DNA of 21,885 nt from IMG/VR virus record IMGVR_UViG_3300009285_008145, positions 1 to 21,885 of that record. One strand, written 5' to 3'. Source of the DNA: a virus. Every line of letters starts with the position of its first letter. The first letter of the stretch is position 1. The position numbers were made by a program, and so were the translations under genes. Positions 1 to 7,192 of the stretch are shown here, one piece after another. The notes under the pieces were generated by a model. The model ran no database searches. It saw only the letters and a list, made by a program, of their open reading frames with translations, and had not been told where the DNA came from.

Positions 1-163
1 CATTGTGCAGCGCGATCGCATCGGCGCCAGTGGCACAGCCTGTATTAATGATGCCTGGGTAGGAGCTTGCGAATTTTGCGCATGCGAGACCCGCCGCGCT
101 GGATGGCTGGACATTGCGCCCGCCGCCGATAAGGATTTGTTTATTTTCAAGATTGGTTTTCAT
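1..163 (-). CDS. SLOG/DprA-like Rossmann protein, N-terminal half (partial; continues at the right end of the window)
   Basis: Reading leftwards from ATG at 163, the frame is open to base 1 (54 codons). It begins with MKTNLENKQILIGGG, a first beta strand followed by a Gly-rich nucleotide-binding loop with an Arg (GGGR, residues 13-16). It reaches IINTGCATGADAIALHN (residues 38-54), the TGCxxGADA motif of SLOG/DprA-like Rossmann proteins, which bind nucleotides or nucleic acid. No strong Shine-Dalgarno precedes the ATG. The C-terminal half of the same fold lies on the same strand at 21508-21885, so the gene appears to cross the window junction. A simple end-to-end join is out of frame, so a few bases are missing or overlap there. 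SLOG membership is inferred from motifs; the biological role is unknown. Confidence 0.7.
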   Translation of the reverse strand, partial: MKTNLENKQILIGGGRNVQPSSAAGLACAKFASSYPGIINTGCATGADAIALHN

Positions 164-171
164 TGGGGAAT

Positions 172-215
172 TTTACTTGATTTATATATATAATGCAAGT
201 AAAGTGACCTTACAA
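172..215 (-). promoter_or_regulatory. Promoter and palindromic operator of the SLOG-like gene
   Basis: On the minus strand, TTGTAA (plus 210-215) lies 17 bp upstream of TATATA (plus 187-192), about 24 bp before the ATG at 163. The -10 sits inside a near-perfect 30-bp palindrome at 173-202, with TTACTTG on one arm and CAAGTAA on the other and four mismatched central positions. The -35 is embedded in a direct repeat, TGACCTTA at 205-212 and 216-223, spaced 11 bp (about one helical turn). The layout suggests repressor control. The binding protein is unknown. Confidence 0.5.
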
Positions 216-721
216 TGACCTTAACAAATATATGACATTTTGCGATCGCCGCCCGGAGAAAATTTGACAGGAAACCGAAGCAACTGCCTGGGAGGGGTTG
301 GTGCGGGTTTGGTCTTTGCCTTGCCCTGAAAATACACTGACCGCCTAATTGCGCTGTGCGCCATGCGAAGGTAAAAAATACGCAATCCGTAGGGCGACTG
401 GGGCTGGTGGGGTTTCCGGCGCGCTCTTGGTTTATGCGCCGTGGCGTACTCGCCCCCCACCGTCTAGCCCCGCTCAGGAGGTGCTGGCCGCGGTAAGCCG
501 CGAGTCCAGCGCTTGCGTATTTTTTATCCTGAGCCATATAATGGAACTGGCGGTCTGTGGATTTTCTTTCAATAGAACTTGCGCGGACGTTTTGGGCTGA
601 ACGTTCTTGCATTTTGTGAAGCCGCAAAACGCCATAGCGACTTACCAGCAGGGTTTTGCTTGTGATCTGTGTGGGGTTGTATAGAAGTGTATGTGGTTTT
701 TAAAAATGAAGGATTTAGTTT

Positions 722-770
722 AAACACAAAAAATGGCGGGCTGTAATCAGCCGCGCCATTTTTTGTGTTT
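722..770. terminator. Perfect 17-bp hairpin, probable bidirectional terminator
   Basis: Left arm 722-738 and right arm 754-770 are perfect inverted repeats of 17 bp. The A-rich outer part gives T-runs in both directions, and an inner GGCT-GTAATC-AGCC hairpin occupies 739-752. It lies 11 bases past the stop of the minus-strand gene 782-1000 and so should end that transcript. Confidence 0.8.
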
Positions 771-781
771 ACGAACAGAGT

Positions 782-1000
782 TTATTCTTTGAACTGCTTT
801 GCGATGATGCGTATTGCTGTTGATCTTATGGGATGGATTTGCTTTAATGACTGGATAGTTTCATCATCGAGATAGTCCAGGTAATTCTTTGGATTGGTGC
901 CGATGCTTTCCGCGGGTCTGCCGATCTTCTTGCCTTTGCCTGCAACGCGCTTGCCTCCATGTTGTGCTTTTACTGTGTACTTGCCTTTAGGTTCGCTCAT
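782..1000 (-). CDS. Small basic protein of unknown function
   Basis: This encodes 72 residues from the ATG at 1000, chosen because AAAGGAG lies just upstream; an earlier in-frame start at 1036 would fall inside the promoter. The N-terminal half is rich in Lys, Arg and Gly (KGKYTVKAQHGGKRVAGKGK) and looks like a nucleic-acid-binding tail. The C-terminal half has YLDYLDDETIQSLKQIHPIR, an Asp/Glu-rich predicted helical segment resembling small phage proteins with a helix-turn-helix or ribbon-helix-helix end. It is a single-gene unit with its own consensus promoter (1020-1047) and terminator (722-770), which implies independent, probably strong, expression. The gene is real with good confidence; no family was recognised. 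Confidence 0.75.
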   Translation of the reverse strand: MSEPKGKYTVKAQHGGKRVAGKGKKIGRPAESIGTNPKNYLDYLDDETIQSLKQIHPIRSTAIRIIAKQFKE

Positions 1001-1010
1001 AAGAAACTCC

Positions 1011-1047
1011 TTTACTTGAATTATATATATAATCAATATCCTGTCAA
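1011..1047 (-). promoter_or_regulatory. Consensus sigma-70-type promoter of gene 782-1000
   Basis: On the minus strand TTGACA (plus 1042-1047) and TATAAT (plus 1020-1025) are perfect consensus hexamers with a 16-bp spacer, followed by a short leader containing AAAGGAG. The block at 1011-1033 matches 22 of 23 bases with 172-194 in the promoter of the SLOG-like gene, so the two promoters share their -10 region and early transcribed bases. Confidence 0.85.
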
Positions 1048-1970
1048 GTCCGCTTGCGCCTTCGTGTTGCGAATTCCAACAGGAACGAAGGCGGTTCTGT
1101 GCGTGGCGCGTTTCTGGCGGATCACTTGTCGCCGCTCTGTCTTTTCTTCTGCCGCAGTGAGAGGGGAATGAGGCGGCGCACTTGTCCAGGCGCGAGCGGT
1201 GAATGTGCGTACTCGCGCAGAGTCCCCAGCCACGCGGCTATGAGCGCTGATTTTGAATTTGGGTTTGAACGTAGGGTGTAGGATTAAGGTCTCGTCCCGG
1301 GAAAATTGTCAGCGGGGATGGTTTTGATTTATAGAAGTGTGCCGAAGGCTTGAAGCCTTTGCGCGAAACAAAAAGGGAATTGCCTAAAAGACGAAACGAG
1401 ACTGCCGCTCTTGGTTTTAGCAGGCTTGGGGTGGCTTGTGGCAAGGAATGAATTGTTTGCGTCAATGGCGCTGGTTTTGGCGCGTCCAGGCTGTACCTTT
1501 TAGTGCGAAGCGTCCACGGCGCGGGGCGGGCAGTTGCCTGAATGGGTTTTGAAGGCATTAGCACGCATTCGCGTAAAAGGCTGTGCCTGCGCCTTACCTT
1601 GAAGGTTCTGGCGCGGCGTGTGAACAGTGCCATGAGTGAACAACGTCCGCGCCGTTTGTATCTTTCAATGCTTTTTACCATCAAGGCGGGTATTCAAAAC
1701 AGGACGCAAGCACACGCCCGCGCTACTGCGCGGGGTTTGCGTGTGAACGCCCCTTTCCCCTATCCCGATTTCAACACACCGCTCGACGCTGGAAGCCGAC
1801 GAGGGACGAGGAGGGCTGTAAGCGGCGGCGGGGCGAGGGGTTGGGTTCGGGAGGGGAGAGGGGCAGAGCTTGCGTTCTTGTTTTGCGCCGTTGGCGGTTC
1901 TGGCAAGCGGGCAACGTCCGCGCTTGCCGTCCGTGCGAACTATGCGCGGTAGGCGGACACAAGGACAAAG

Positions 1971-2018
1971 AGCGGACAGGAAACGGGCTTGTAATCAAGC
2001 CGCTGTTTCCTGTCCGCT
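1971..2018. repeat. Large hairpin with 14-bp outer stem and GTAATC loop
   Basis: AGCGGACAGGAAAC (1971-1984) pairs perfectly with GTTTCCTGTCCGCT (2005-2018). Inside, GGCTT-GTAATC-AAGCC (1986-2001) forms a second stem and loop. Its architecture copies the terminator at 722-770: a long outer stem around an inner GTAATC hairpin. On the plus strand it is followed by a short T-run. Confidence 0.7.
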
Positions 2019-2036
2019 TTACTTGTTTGGAAGCAT

Positions 2037-2067
2037 AAAAAAACCCCGCCGAAGCGAGGCTGTGGGG
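2037..2067 (-). terminator. Intrinsic terminator, probably of the late operon
   Basis: On the minus strand, a hairpin CCCC-aca-GCC / GGC-GGGG (plus 2044-2067) is followed by seven T (plus 2037-2043). It is the first good minus-strand terminator after the last late gene, whose stop is at 2605. If it is the true end, the late transcript carries about 540 bases of structured 3' untranslated sequence. Confidence 0.65.
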
Positions 2068-2454
2068 CTTAGCGAGGACCCCAGGGCAACTGAACTATGC
2101 GACCGAAGATGCGGACTGCGACTGGACGAGAAAAGAGACGAATGCCTTTTGATGAAACAAGGAAACGGAAGCTAAAAACTGAGAATGTGAACACGACGAA
2201 CTCCTTTGAATTAGAACGGCACGGATTTGCCGCTGTGTTTCACAGACACCTGACGGGTTCCCTGAACACGCAACCGCGTACTCGCGGCGAATGTGCCAGC
2301 GGGGTTGCGGCGGTAATCCGCCTGGCGCGGTAATCCGCGCCCCCCCGCACGCTTGGCACGTCCATGAGGGCTGAAAGCCTTGCGGGTTTAGGGTGGCAGG
2401 TAAACTTAGAAACAGCGGAAATAGGTTTGCGAGGGCTTGCCCGGAGCGTTATTT

Positions 2455-2600
2455 GAACTTAGGGGGACAGCGCGTGCGCTTATGTGGTGAACTTAGGGGG
2501 CGAAGAACTTTGGTTCTGCGGAGGCTATGCCGAAGCGTCTGATGGTTCTGCGAGGGCAAACGCACTTATGCCCGAAGCGGTTCTGCGGAGGCTATGCCGA
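2455..2600. repeat. Short direct repeats
   Basis: GAACTTAGGGGG occurs at 2455-2466 and 2489-2500. A perfect 22-base direct repeat beginning GGTTCTGCGGAGGC occurs at 2512-2533 and 2579-2600. A partial third copy (GGTTCTGCGAGGGC) lies between them near 2543. The last copy ends about five bases from the stop of the final late gene. Confidence 0.7.
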
Positions 2601-2604
2601 TTGC

Positions 2605-2958
2605 TTATATAGTAAACATCCAGTCCAACAGATATAAATCAATTGGGGAGATGGAAAAGTCCTCTGATAAAGTCACTTGCCGAATGTCCAACTCGACTTC
2701 TTCGGCTTGCAGTTCTTCAAGCTCTTTTAAAAAAGCTTTGATTTTGGCTTGTGGGACAGCCATCTCGCCATCTACATTTTTCTCACCATATTTGGTCTCA
2801 ACCAGGGAAATGCGGACTTTTTCATATTCTTTGAGTTCCGGCTCGATTAATCGAATATTGCGACTGATGTTATACACCATTTTACCCGAGCATTTTTCAG
2901 CACCCAAACGTGCCAATGCGGGGGTTGCTTCAATCAACTGCGATAATTTTAGTTTCAT
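2605..2958 (-). CDS. Small late protein, possibly DUF1617-like
   Basis: This encodes 117 residues, with its start overlapping the preceding stop (ATGA, 2955-2958), so it is translationally coupled. The N-terminal half (KLSQLIEATPALARLG, then YNISRNIRLIEPELKEYEKV, residues 29-48) is helical. It resembles a small phage family (DUF1617) often found after tail-fibre genes, in which a conserved stretch of the form 'ARNIxxLEPELK' is followed by a charged helix. The rest alternates charged helices and a final hydrophobic SPIDLYLLDWMF. There is no signal peptide or membrane segment. It is the last gene of the late operon. The family assignment is tentative, and the function within the family is not established. 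Confidence 0.7.
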   Translation of the reverse strand: MKLKLSQLIEATPALARLGAEKCSGKMVYNISRNIRLIEPELKEYEKVRISLVETKYGEKNVDGEMAVPQAKIKAFLKELEELQAEEVELDIRQVTLSEDFSISPIDLYLLDWMFTI

Positions 2959-3194
2959 TTCTTCGCCTTCTTCACATCTGCCAACAGTTCATCTATCTCA
3001 GCCATGCGGGCCACAGTGGAAGCCTGCAAACTGGTTTTCTCTGCCAGCAACGCGGCTTCAACCACTGTAGTCAGTTCGGGGGCAACGGGTAGTCCAGTTT
3101 CAGCGTCCCATTTTTTGCGATGAATGACGACGCCCAATTCAGTTTTTACCAGCGTGATGACGCCTTTTGCTTTGAGTTCTTTATAATTTTGCAT
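2955..3194 (-). CDS. Small late protein of unknown function
   Basis: This encodes 79 residues, with a start one base after the preceding stop and AGGTG just upstream. It starts MQNYKELKAKGVITLVKTELG, a short helix and strand, then a charged middle with RKKWDAETGLPVAPE. A long predicted helix follows (residues 45-79: AALLAEKTSLQASTVARMAE, ending in Lys-rich KKAKK) and could form a coiled coil. Its place between the tail-fibre gene and the last late gene suggests a tail-associated or fibre-assembly role, but that is only positional inference. No family was recognised. Confidence 0.65.
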   Translation of the reverse strand: MQNYKELKAKGVITLVKTELGVVIHRKKWDAETGLPVAPELTTVVEAALLAEKTSLQASTVARMAEIDELLADVKKAKK

Positions 3195-3195
3195 G

Positions 3196-3441
3196 TTACA
3201 CCTGTGCCTTCATTGCATCCAATTCAGCCAGGAACGCCGTTTCAAGTGCCAGTTTTTCGCGGAACTCGTCCACGTCCACCTTTCGAATGGCAGTCACTTC
3301 GTCTGGCAATGCCTCTCCGTTTCCATCAAACGACTTCTGGTACACGGCATACTCAGCCGCTTCGGGGAAGTCCGCTTTCAGGCGCACGATGGATGCTGTG
3401 CCCGCTAGAACTTTTTCTTTGAATGTTTTTATGTCAATCAT
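3196..3441 (-). CDS. Small late protein of unknown function
   Basis: This encodes 81 residues; GGAG lies six bases before the ATG at 3441. It is acidic and mostly helical, opening MIDIKTFKEKVLAGTASIVR and closing with a long helix DVDEFREKLALETAFLAELD (residues 55-74). It begins ten bases after the tail-fibre gene and is tightly coupled to the next one. Paired with that gene it may be a chaperone or accessory of the fibre, as is common downstream of phage fibre genes; nothing in the sequence proves it. Confidence 0.65.
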   Translation of the reverse strand: MIDIKTFKEKVLAGTASIVRLKADFPEAAEYAVYQKSFDGNGEALPDEVTAIRKVDVDEFREKLALETAFLAELDAMKAQV

Positions 3442-3450
3442 TTTGTTCTC

Positions 3451-4914
3451 CTAAACTACGGTAGTGAGTCCATAATTATTCAATGCTGTTCTAAGCGCAG
3501 TGATTGCAGTAATGGCTGTTGCTAAATCAGTTGGCACAGCACAGCCAGTTTGTTGGACTACGGGCGTGGATGAAAATAGCCCGATTTTATTTCCGAGTAC
3601 CTGTATCATGGTTGTCTGCGTTCTATCCGCCGTACCAGATGCTCCAGCCACACAGCCTTGAATGGTCACGCCGCTTTCAGCCGAGCCAGTGGACAAGCCA
3701 CCTTGCAGTATTAACGCTCCGCCTGCCTTGTTGGTAGCCGAGGCTGTTGCTCCGCCAGCGGTGATGGTCAGTGTATTGCCTGCTGTGTTAGAAGTTGTGT
3801 GGCGCTCCATCCATACTATTCTTGCGGCATTGCCGCCAAGACTTAGCAGATTAGTAGGTGTTGTGGTGGCAAAGCCAAAATTTCCAGCAGCATCAATTCT
3901 CAGTCGTTCCGTACTATTTATAGATCCTATTGAAGTAGTTTTGAATGACGTATATCTGCCTCTGGCTGTGCTAGTATAGTTTTCAGATGCGTTTACTGTT
4001 ATGAAATCTTCACCAGATCCGGCGTTGGGCAATGTGCCATCATCTAAATACCCAATAGCCATAAATCTTGCTATTTGGTCGCCAGATTGTATACCTGTGG
4101 GTACACTTGGCGTCCCCCTGGCTTTTACGTAACGAAGCCCCTGTGAGTTCGCATCATCTGAAATTCTTTCCAATTTAAGCGGAATAAATGATGTTCCGGT
4201 TATATAGAGAGTAGCTCCGCTAATAGTAACTTGTTGAGTAAATACATTTGCCGTACCCAATAACGCCGCCGTACCTGTGGCGGGAACTGTCAATGTGTAA
4301 CCAGCCAGAGCCAGAGTTCCACCTCCGGTTATTGTGGTATTGGTGGCATTGGTCAGTGTGCCAGAGTTATTTACGCCCGTTCCACCGTTTGCAGAGGGCA
4401 GTATTCCAGTGACATGCGTAGTTAGATTGATCAGTGCGCGTGTGATAGCTTGACCAGATATAGTTAAATAGTCTGGAGTTCCTGCGAGGGTGACATCACC
4501 TGTGTTTGTGCCAGCGACGGATGCTGTACCTGCTACAGTTAGGGCATAATTATCTGTTGCCGTCAGAGTGAGAGTTTTAGCCGCAGTGATATTGAGTGCA
4601 AGCGTAGAAGCCGCTGCGTTGGTCAAGGTGAGTATGTTTACAGCGGGTTGAACGATGGTTAAGCCGAGCACGGCTTTTGTTTCAACCAGGGTTTTCTTGA
4701 CAAAGACGCCGGATCCGCTTGCGATTAGAAAATCATTTGCGGCGGTTGCCAGATCGTGACGTGTCCACAAGCCCTTGAGTGTTGACCATAAAGTTCTTTT
4801 ATTTGTACCGCCTGCGCCATCAGTCGCATCGGAGACGTCTACCACCATAACGAGATCGTCGTCTGCGGGTTCTGCTGCAAGTTCGGTGGACCCTGATAAT
4901 TTACGATTTGCCAT
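3451..4914 (-). CDS. Tail fibre / receptor-binding protein
   Basis: This encodes 487 residues with AAGGA upstream of the ATG at 4914. The N-terminus (residues 1-50) is a likely attachment domain. It is followed by a long Thr/Ala/Gly-rich, beta-repeat shaft with motifs typical of phage fibres: GILPSANGGTG near residue 170 (the 'PxxxGGTG' fibre repeat) and ERLRIDAAGNFGFATTTP near residue 332 (the fibre motif usually seen as 'RLRIDSSGNVGIGTTSP'). The C-terminus (DLATAITAITALRTALNNYG) is a short helix, likely for trimerisation. It would sit on the outside of the virion and recognise the host. It is followed by three small genes that may assist assembly. The fibre class is well supported; the receptor is unknown. 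Confidence 0.85.
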   Translation of the reverse strand: MANRKLSGSTELAAEPADDDLVMVVDVSDATDGAGGTNKRTLWSTLKGLWTRHDLATAANDFLIASGSGVFVKKTLVETKAVLGLTIVQPAVNILTLTNAAASTLALNITAAKTLTLTATDNYALTVAGTASVAGTNTGDVTLAGTPDYLTISGQAITRALINLTTHVTGILPSANGGTGVNNSGTLTNATNTTITGGGTLALAGYTLTVPATGTAALLGTANVFTQQVTISGATLYITGTSFIPLKLERISDDANSQGLRYVKARGTPSVPTGIQSGDQIARFMAIGYLDDGTLPNAGSGEDFITVNASENYTSTARGRYTSFKTTSIGSINSTERLRIDAAGNFGFATTTPTNLLSLGGNAARIVWMERHTTSNTAGNTLTITAGGATASATNKAGGALILQGGLSTGSAESGVTIQGCVAGASGTADRTQTTMIQVLGNKIGLFSSTPVVQQTGCAVPTDLATAITAITALRTALNNYGLTTVV

Positions 4915-4919
4915 GGGAT

Positions 4920-6083
4920 TTATCCTTGTAACAAAATGTCGTCATTTTCGAGTAAACAAAAATCATTATTTTCAAGCAATATGGCATATGTGTTGAGATC
5001 ACCCGTGCCGATGGGAACCCATATGCCATTTATGTAAATATAGAATGTGTTGTTTGAGGTATTGTATATTAAGTCACCGTTATCGGCGTTGACGGGTATT
5101 TCAGAAACGATGCGGACAATATTGCCATTTGTGCCTATATTGAAATATTCCAATTGGGATAATTCAACATTGAATTTGAGTTTCGTGCTGTCTTTATTGA
5201 AATTTTCGGTAACTTCTATGGGATAGGGTGTCAGCGTACCTGAATTCCAATTGACATAATCTCCGGACTGATATTTAAGGTGGACGGGCATAGGTGTTGA
5301 CTTGAAAGGTTGTGATTGAGTATATGTGGTTGGCATGGGATCAAGTGACGAAATAAAGCCGAGATCATAAACTGGATCAGTGGCGGTACCGGCTGAACGG
5401 GGATTGCTGAATTCATCTAAGGCATAAAAACGCCGGCGAAGTGGCATGCCAGTACCGTACATTGGAGGAAGAACGGAAGTTATGCCATAATCAGTGCTGA
5501 CTGGCACATCGAGTGCATAATAGAATAAGATGTCATCATTACCGTTGTCACAACAATATACAAGTTTGCTGTTGAGTACGGAAAGGAAGTCGCGAGCATC
5601 TTCGGAGATATAGCGCTGACCGGTAATATAAAATTGTTGTTGCCAAAAGTCTATTGTTGAATTTTTGAATGTTGCGGTTTTGCCTATGGCGGTGCAATAG
5701 GCGGTGATGACAGCTTCGTAGGTGGTGTCTGCAAGAAAATCCACATATATAGGAGGGATCAATGAACAGATGATTTCCGAGATGACGCTAGTTGAGTCGA
5801 AGTGTTTTGTAAAACCATCGACGACAGTAAATTTTGATGTAGTGACGCCATAATTGACACCTGAAATCGTGACGCCTCTTTCGAGCTCAACTTCCACGGA
5901 CATTATGCTTGTGGATTGGGGCACGATGCCATATACGGTTATGCTTAAGTTCATCCCTGTGAGTTTATATTTGATGGGCTGGAACTCACCATAGAGAGTG
6001 GTTGTGTAAACCTTGCAATTGAAATAAACGGAATAGGATCCGCTTTCAAGTGCCTGCGTGAGTTCTGATGCAAGAGTTCGCAT
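4920..6083 (-). CDS. Virion protein, probably tail-associated, of unknown function
   Basis: This encodes 387 residues, beginning 13 bases after the adaptor-like gene and ending five bases before the fibre gene. It opens MRTLASELTQALESGSYSVY and is then beta-rich. Motifs such as EVELERGVTI (residues 64-73) and STIDFWQQQFYITGQRYI lie in the first half. The last third has GDLIYNTSNNTFYIYINGIW, a short motif common in tail and fibre proteins, and the C-terminus ends with acidic repeats ILLENNDFCLLENDDILL. Its position between adaptor and fibre would suit a tail hub or nozzle in a short-tailed phage. I did not recognise a formal family. Unusually for a structural protein it contains several Cys residues (YCCDNG near residue 178). 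Confidence 0.75.
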   Translation of the reverse strand: MRTLASELTQALESGSYSVYFNCKVYTTTLYGEFQPIKYKLTGMNLSITVYGIVPQSTSIMSVEVELERGVTISGVNYGVTTSKFTVVDGFTKHFDSTSVISEIICSLIPPIYVDFLADTTYEAVITAYCTAIGKTATFKNSTIDFWQQQFYITGQRYISEDARDFLSVLNSKLVYCCDNGNDDILFYYALDVPVSTDYGITSVLPPMYGTGMPLRRRFYALDEFSNPRSAGTATDPVYDLGFISSLDPMPTTYTQSQPFKSTPMPVHLKYQSGDYVNWNSGTLTPYPIEVTENFNKDSTKLKFNVELSQLEYFNIGTNGNIVRIVSEIPVNADNGDLIYNTSNNTFYIYINGIWVPIGTGDLNTYAILLENNDFCLLENDDILLQG

Positions 6084-6096
6084 TTAGTACGCCTGA

Positions 6097-6747
6097 TTAC
6101 GAAGTCCAACTGTGATAAGAGTCATTCCATGATGCCACGTTTGGCTCACTGACTGGTGGCTTTCTGCGCGCGGCAAGCGAGAGTCCGTGATCGAACGCCT
6201 GACGAAAGTAACGGCGAATATCGATCCAGTTTTCCGAAACCTTATCGTTAAGGTTGAATGGTTCGACGCGCCCGGCGGAACGGATCTGCGCTGACCAGAA
6301 ACACGCGCCATCGATCAAAACGTCATCCCAATATGCCGGCAGAGTTGACTCGACTTCAGAGTCAAGACCATTGACGATATAGGGGATGGTGAAGCGCACC
6401 ATGAGATAACCTGAAGATTGAGCGGTACGCAAGCGGAACATCGGTCCGCCATTTTCCCAATAATAATCAAAGGGTAATTCAATGTTGTTGTCGAGGTATG
6501 TGTCCGTGCCTTGTTTTAGGATGGAGATCACGTCAAGGATATTGGCATAAGGTGTAGCGTTGAGATTGTATTCGAGTTGCTCGGATACCACGTCCATTAA
6601 TTCACCCTTGTATTCGGGAGCGCGTTGATTGAACTCTTTAAGAGCCGACCTTACGGCGGCGGTCACGGTGGCGGTCGAAAAGCGCGTGCCGTCATCCAGA
6701 AGTAGGGATTGGACATTCGAAATCAGGGTTGTAAGGGATTTGGACAT
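6097..6747 (-). CDS. Head-tail adaptor (connector)-like protein
   Basis: This encodes 216 residues; ACGGAG lies upstream of the ATG at 6747. The N-terminal helices (LTTLISNVQSLLLDDGTRFS, then TAAVRSALKEFNQRAPEY, residues 29-46) match the pattern of head-completion/adaptor proteins. These bind under the portal and are usually a helical bundle starting with short helices that contain 'F(S/T)xxxLxxAIxxALxxYSR'. A beta-rich middle (residues 52-135) and a C-terminal helical part with the Arg-rich RYFRQAFDHGLSLAARRKPP follow. It sits downstream of capsid genes and upstream of the tail-associated genes, as expected for the connector. The assignment rests on pattern and position, so it is moderate. 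Confidence 0.6.
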   Translation of the reverse strand: MSKSLTTLISNVQSLLLDDGTRFSTATVTAAVRSALKEFNQRAPEYKGELMDVVSEQLEYNLNATPYANILDVISILKQGTDTYLDNNIELPFDYYWENGGPMFRLRTAQSSGYLMVRFTIPYIVNGLDSEVESTLPAYWDDVLIDGACFWSAQIRSAGRVEPFNLNDKVSENWIDIRRYFRQAFDHGLSLAARRKPPVSEPNVASWNDSYHSWTS

Positions 6748-6907
6748 AGTGCTCTCCGTATGCCGCCTTGCGGCGTTTTAGCCTCTAATTCGGTGTGGAT
6801 GATGGATAACTCGTAAATTGTAAAAAAGAATAAGGGTGGGGCTTGTTATTTTCGATAATAAGCCATTGCAGAGCGGGCGGGGAGGAGGTCCGCCCGCTCT
6901 GGTAGAA
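6748..6907. repeat. Two tandem hairpins between the holin-like and adaptor-like genes
   Basis: AGAGCGGGCGG (6870-6880) pairs with CCGCCCGCTCT (6890-6900), 11 bp. GGCTTGTTAT (6840-6849) pairs with ATAATAAGCC (6855-6864) with one wobble, 10 bp. Neither has an ideal T-run on the minus strand, so they are better read as partial terminators, processing sites or attenuators inside the late operon. A small GCCGC-CTT-GCGGC hairpin lies near 6762-6775 in front of the adaptor-like gene. Confidence 0.55.
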
Positions 6908-7189
6908 CTATCCTTTGGGGATACGATTACCGACCCATTCAAGGGTGGTAAAGGCGAGGGCAGCCAGCAGGCTGGCGAGCACGGCTACGAGCGCGGCTTC
7001 AGCCTGTGGGTCATCGCTCAATCCGGCAAGGACTGCCGATAGAACCACATTGGCAAGGCGAGCCTGATCACCGGTGGCAACCAATCCGCCTTTCTTCGCG
7101 GTGTAGACGCCGAGCAGGATTACTACGGCGGCGAGCAGACCCGGCAAGCCGAAGCCTTTAAGTACGTCAACGAGAGTTTGGAATTCCAT
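6908..7189 (-). CDS. Small membrane protein, holin candidate
   Basis: This encodes 93 residues, with AAGGAG upstream of the ATG at 7189. Two clear hydrophobic segments are seen: residues 15-31 (LPGLLAAVVILLGVYTA) and residues 66-84 (ALVAVLASLLAALAFTTLE). A weaker hydrophobic stretch lies at 45-57, and the C-terminus is short and basic. Size, two to three membrane segments and location within the late operon suit a holin or other small phage membrane protein. No lysin gene is next to it, and I see no peptidoglycan hydrolase elsewhere, so a lysis role is only a suggestion. Confidence 0.65.
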   Translation of the reverse strand: MEFQTLVDVLKGFGLPGLLAAVVILLGVYTAKKGGLVATGDQARLANVVLSAVLAGLSDDPQAEAALVAVLASLLAALAFTTLEWVGNRIPKG

Positions 7190-7192
7190 GAT

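Larger units (their letters stand above)
164..781. other. Stretch without a convincing gene, with hairpins
   Basis: Apart from the SLOG promoter (172-215) and the terminator (722-770) I see no gene here. Open frames on both strands have atypical composition and no ribosome binding site. The stretch holds a GGCG-TACT-CGCC hairpin (443-454) and a CGCG-GTAAGC-CGCG hairpin (489-502). The latter is nested between GTGCTGG (481-487) and CCAGCGC, which can pair with one G-T wobble to form a larger structure. Confidence 0.5.
443..2341. repeat. Dispersed family of hairpins with fixed loops GTAATC and TACT
   Basis: Four perfect hairpins share the hexaloop GTAATC on different stems: GGCT/AGCC (739-752), GGCTT/AAGCC (1986-2001), GGCG/CGCC (2309-2322) and GGCGCG/CGCGCC (2324-2341). 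A fifth, CGCG/CGCG at 489-502, has the loop GTAAGC. Four others share the tetraloop TACT: GGCG/CGCC (443-454), GTGCG/CGCGC with one wobble (1205-1218), CCCGCGC/GCGCGGG (1717-1734) and CCGCG/CGCGG (2274-2287). Stems differ while pairing and loop are kept, which is the signature expected of structure under selection. All lie in the gene-poor part of the window. Confidence 0.6.
1001..2604. other. 1.6-kb gene-poor, hairpin- and repeat-rich stretch downstream of the late operon
   Basis: I see no convincing protein gene on either strand. Open frames are GC-biased, have no ribosome binding sites and resemble no family. The stretch contains members of the GTAATC and TACT hairpin families, a hairpin AAGGCT-TGA-AGCCTT (1345-1359), a large hairpin at 1971-2018, a terminator at 2037-2067, and two sets of direct repeats (2455-2500, 2512-2600). 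CACACGC (1711-1717) and GCGTGTG (1739-1745) flank the TACT hairpin at 1717-1734 and could extend it into a cruciform. The stretch could be a long 3' untranslated region of the late operon, a structured RNA locus, or inserted host intergenic DNA. Confidence 0.5.

Noticed and set aside
12-249. Two GCGATCGC octamers (12-19, 242-249), like cyanobacterial HIP1
   Set aside because: Only two copies were noticed, one inside a gene; too few to indicate a cyanobacterial host.
160-627. 155-residue open frame on the minus strand
   Set aside because: Low-complexity, Arg/Pro/Ser-rich, no ribosome site, and runs through the SLOG promoter.
1238-1684. 148-residue open frame on the minus strand and overlapping frames on the plus strand
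   Set aside because: Composition is unlike the phage genes, no ribosome site and no family resemblance; probably open by chance in GC-rich repeats.
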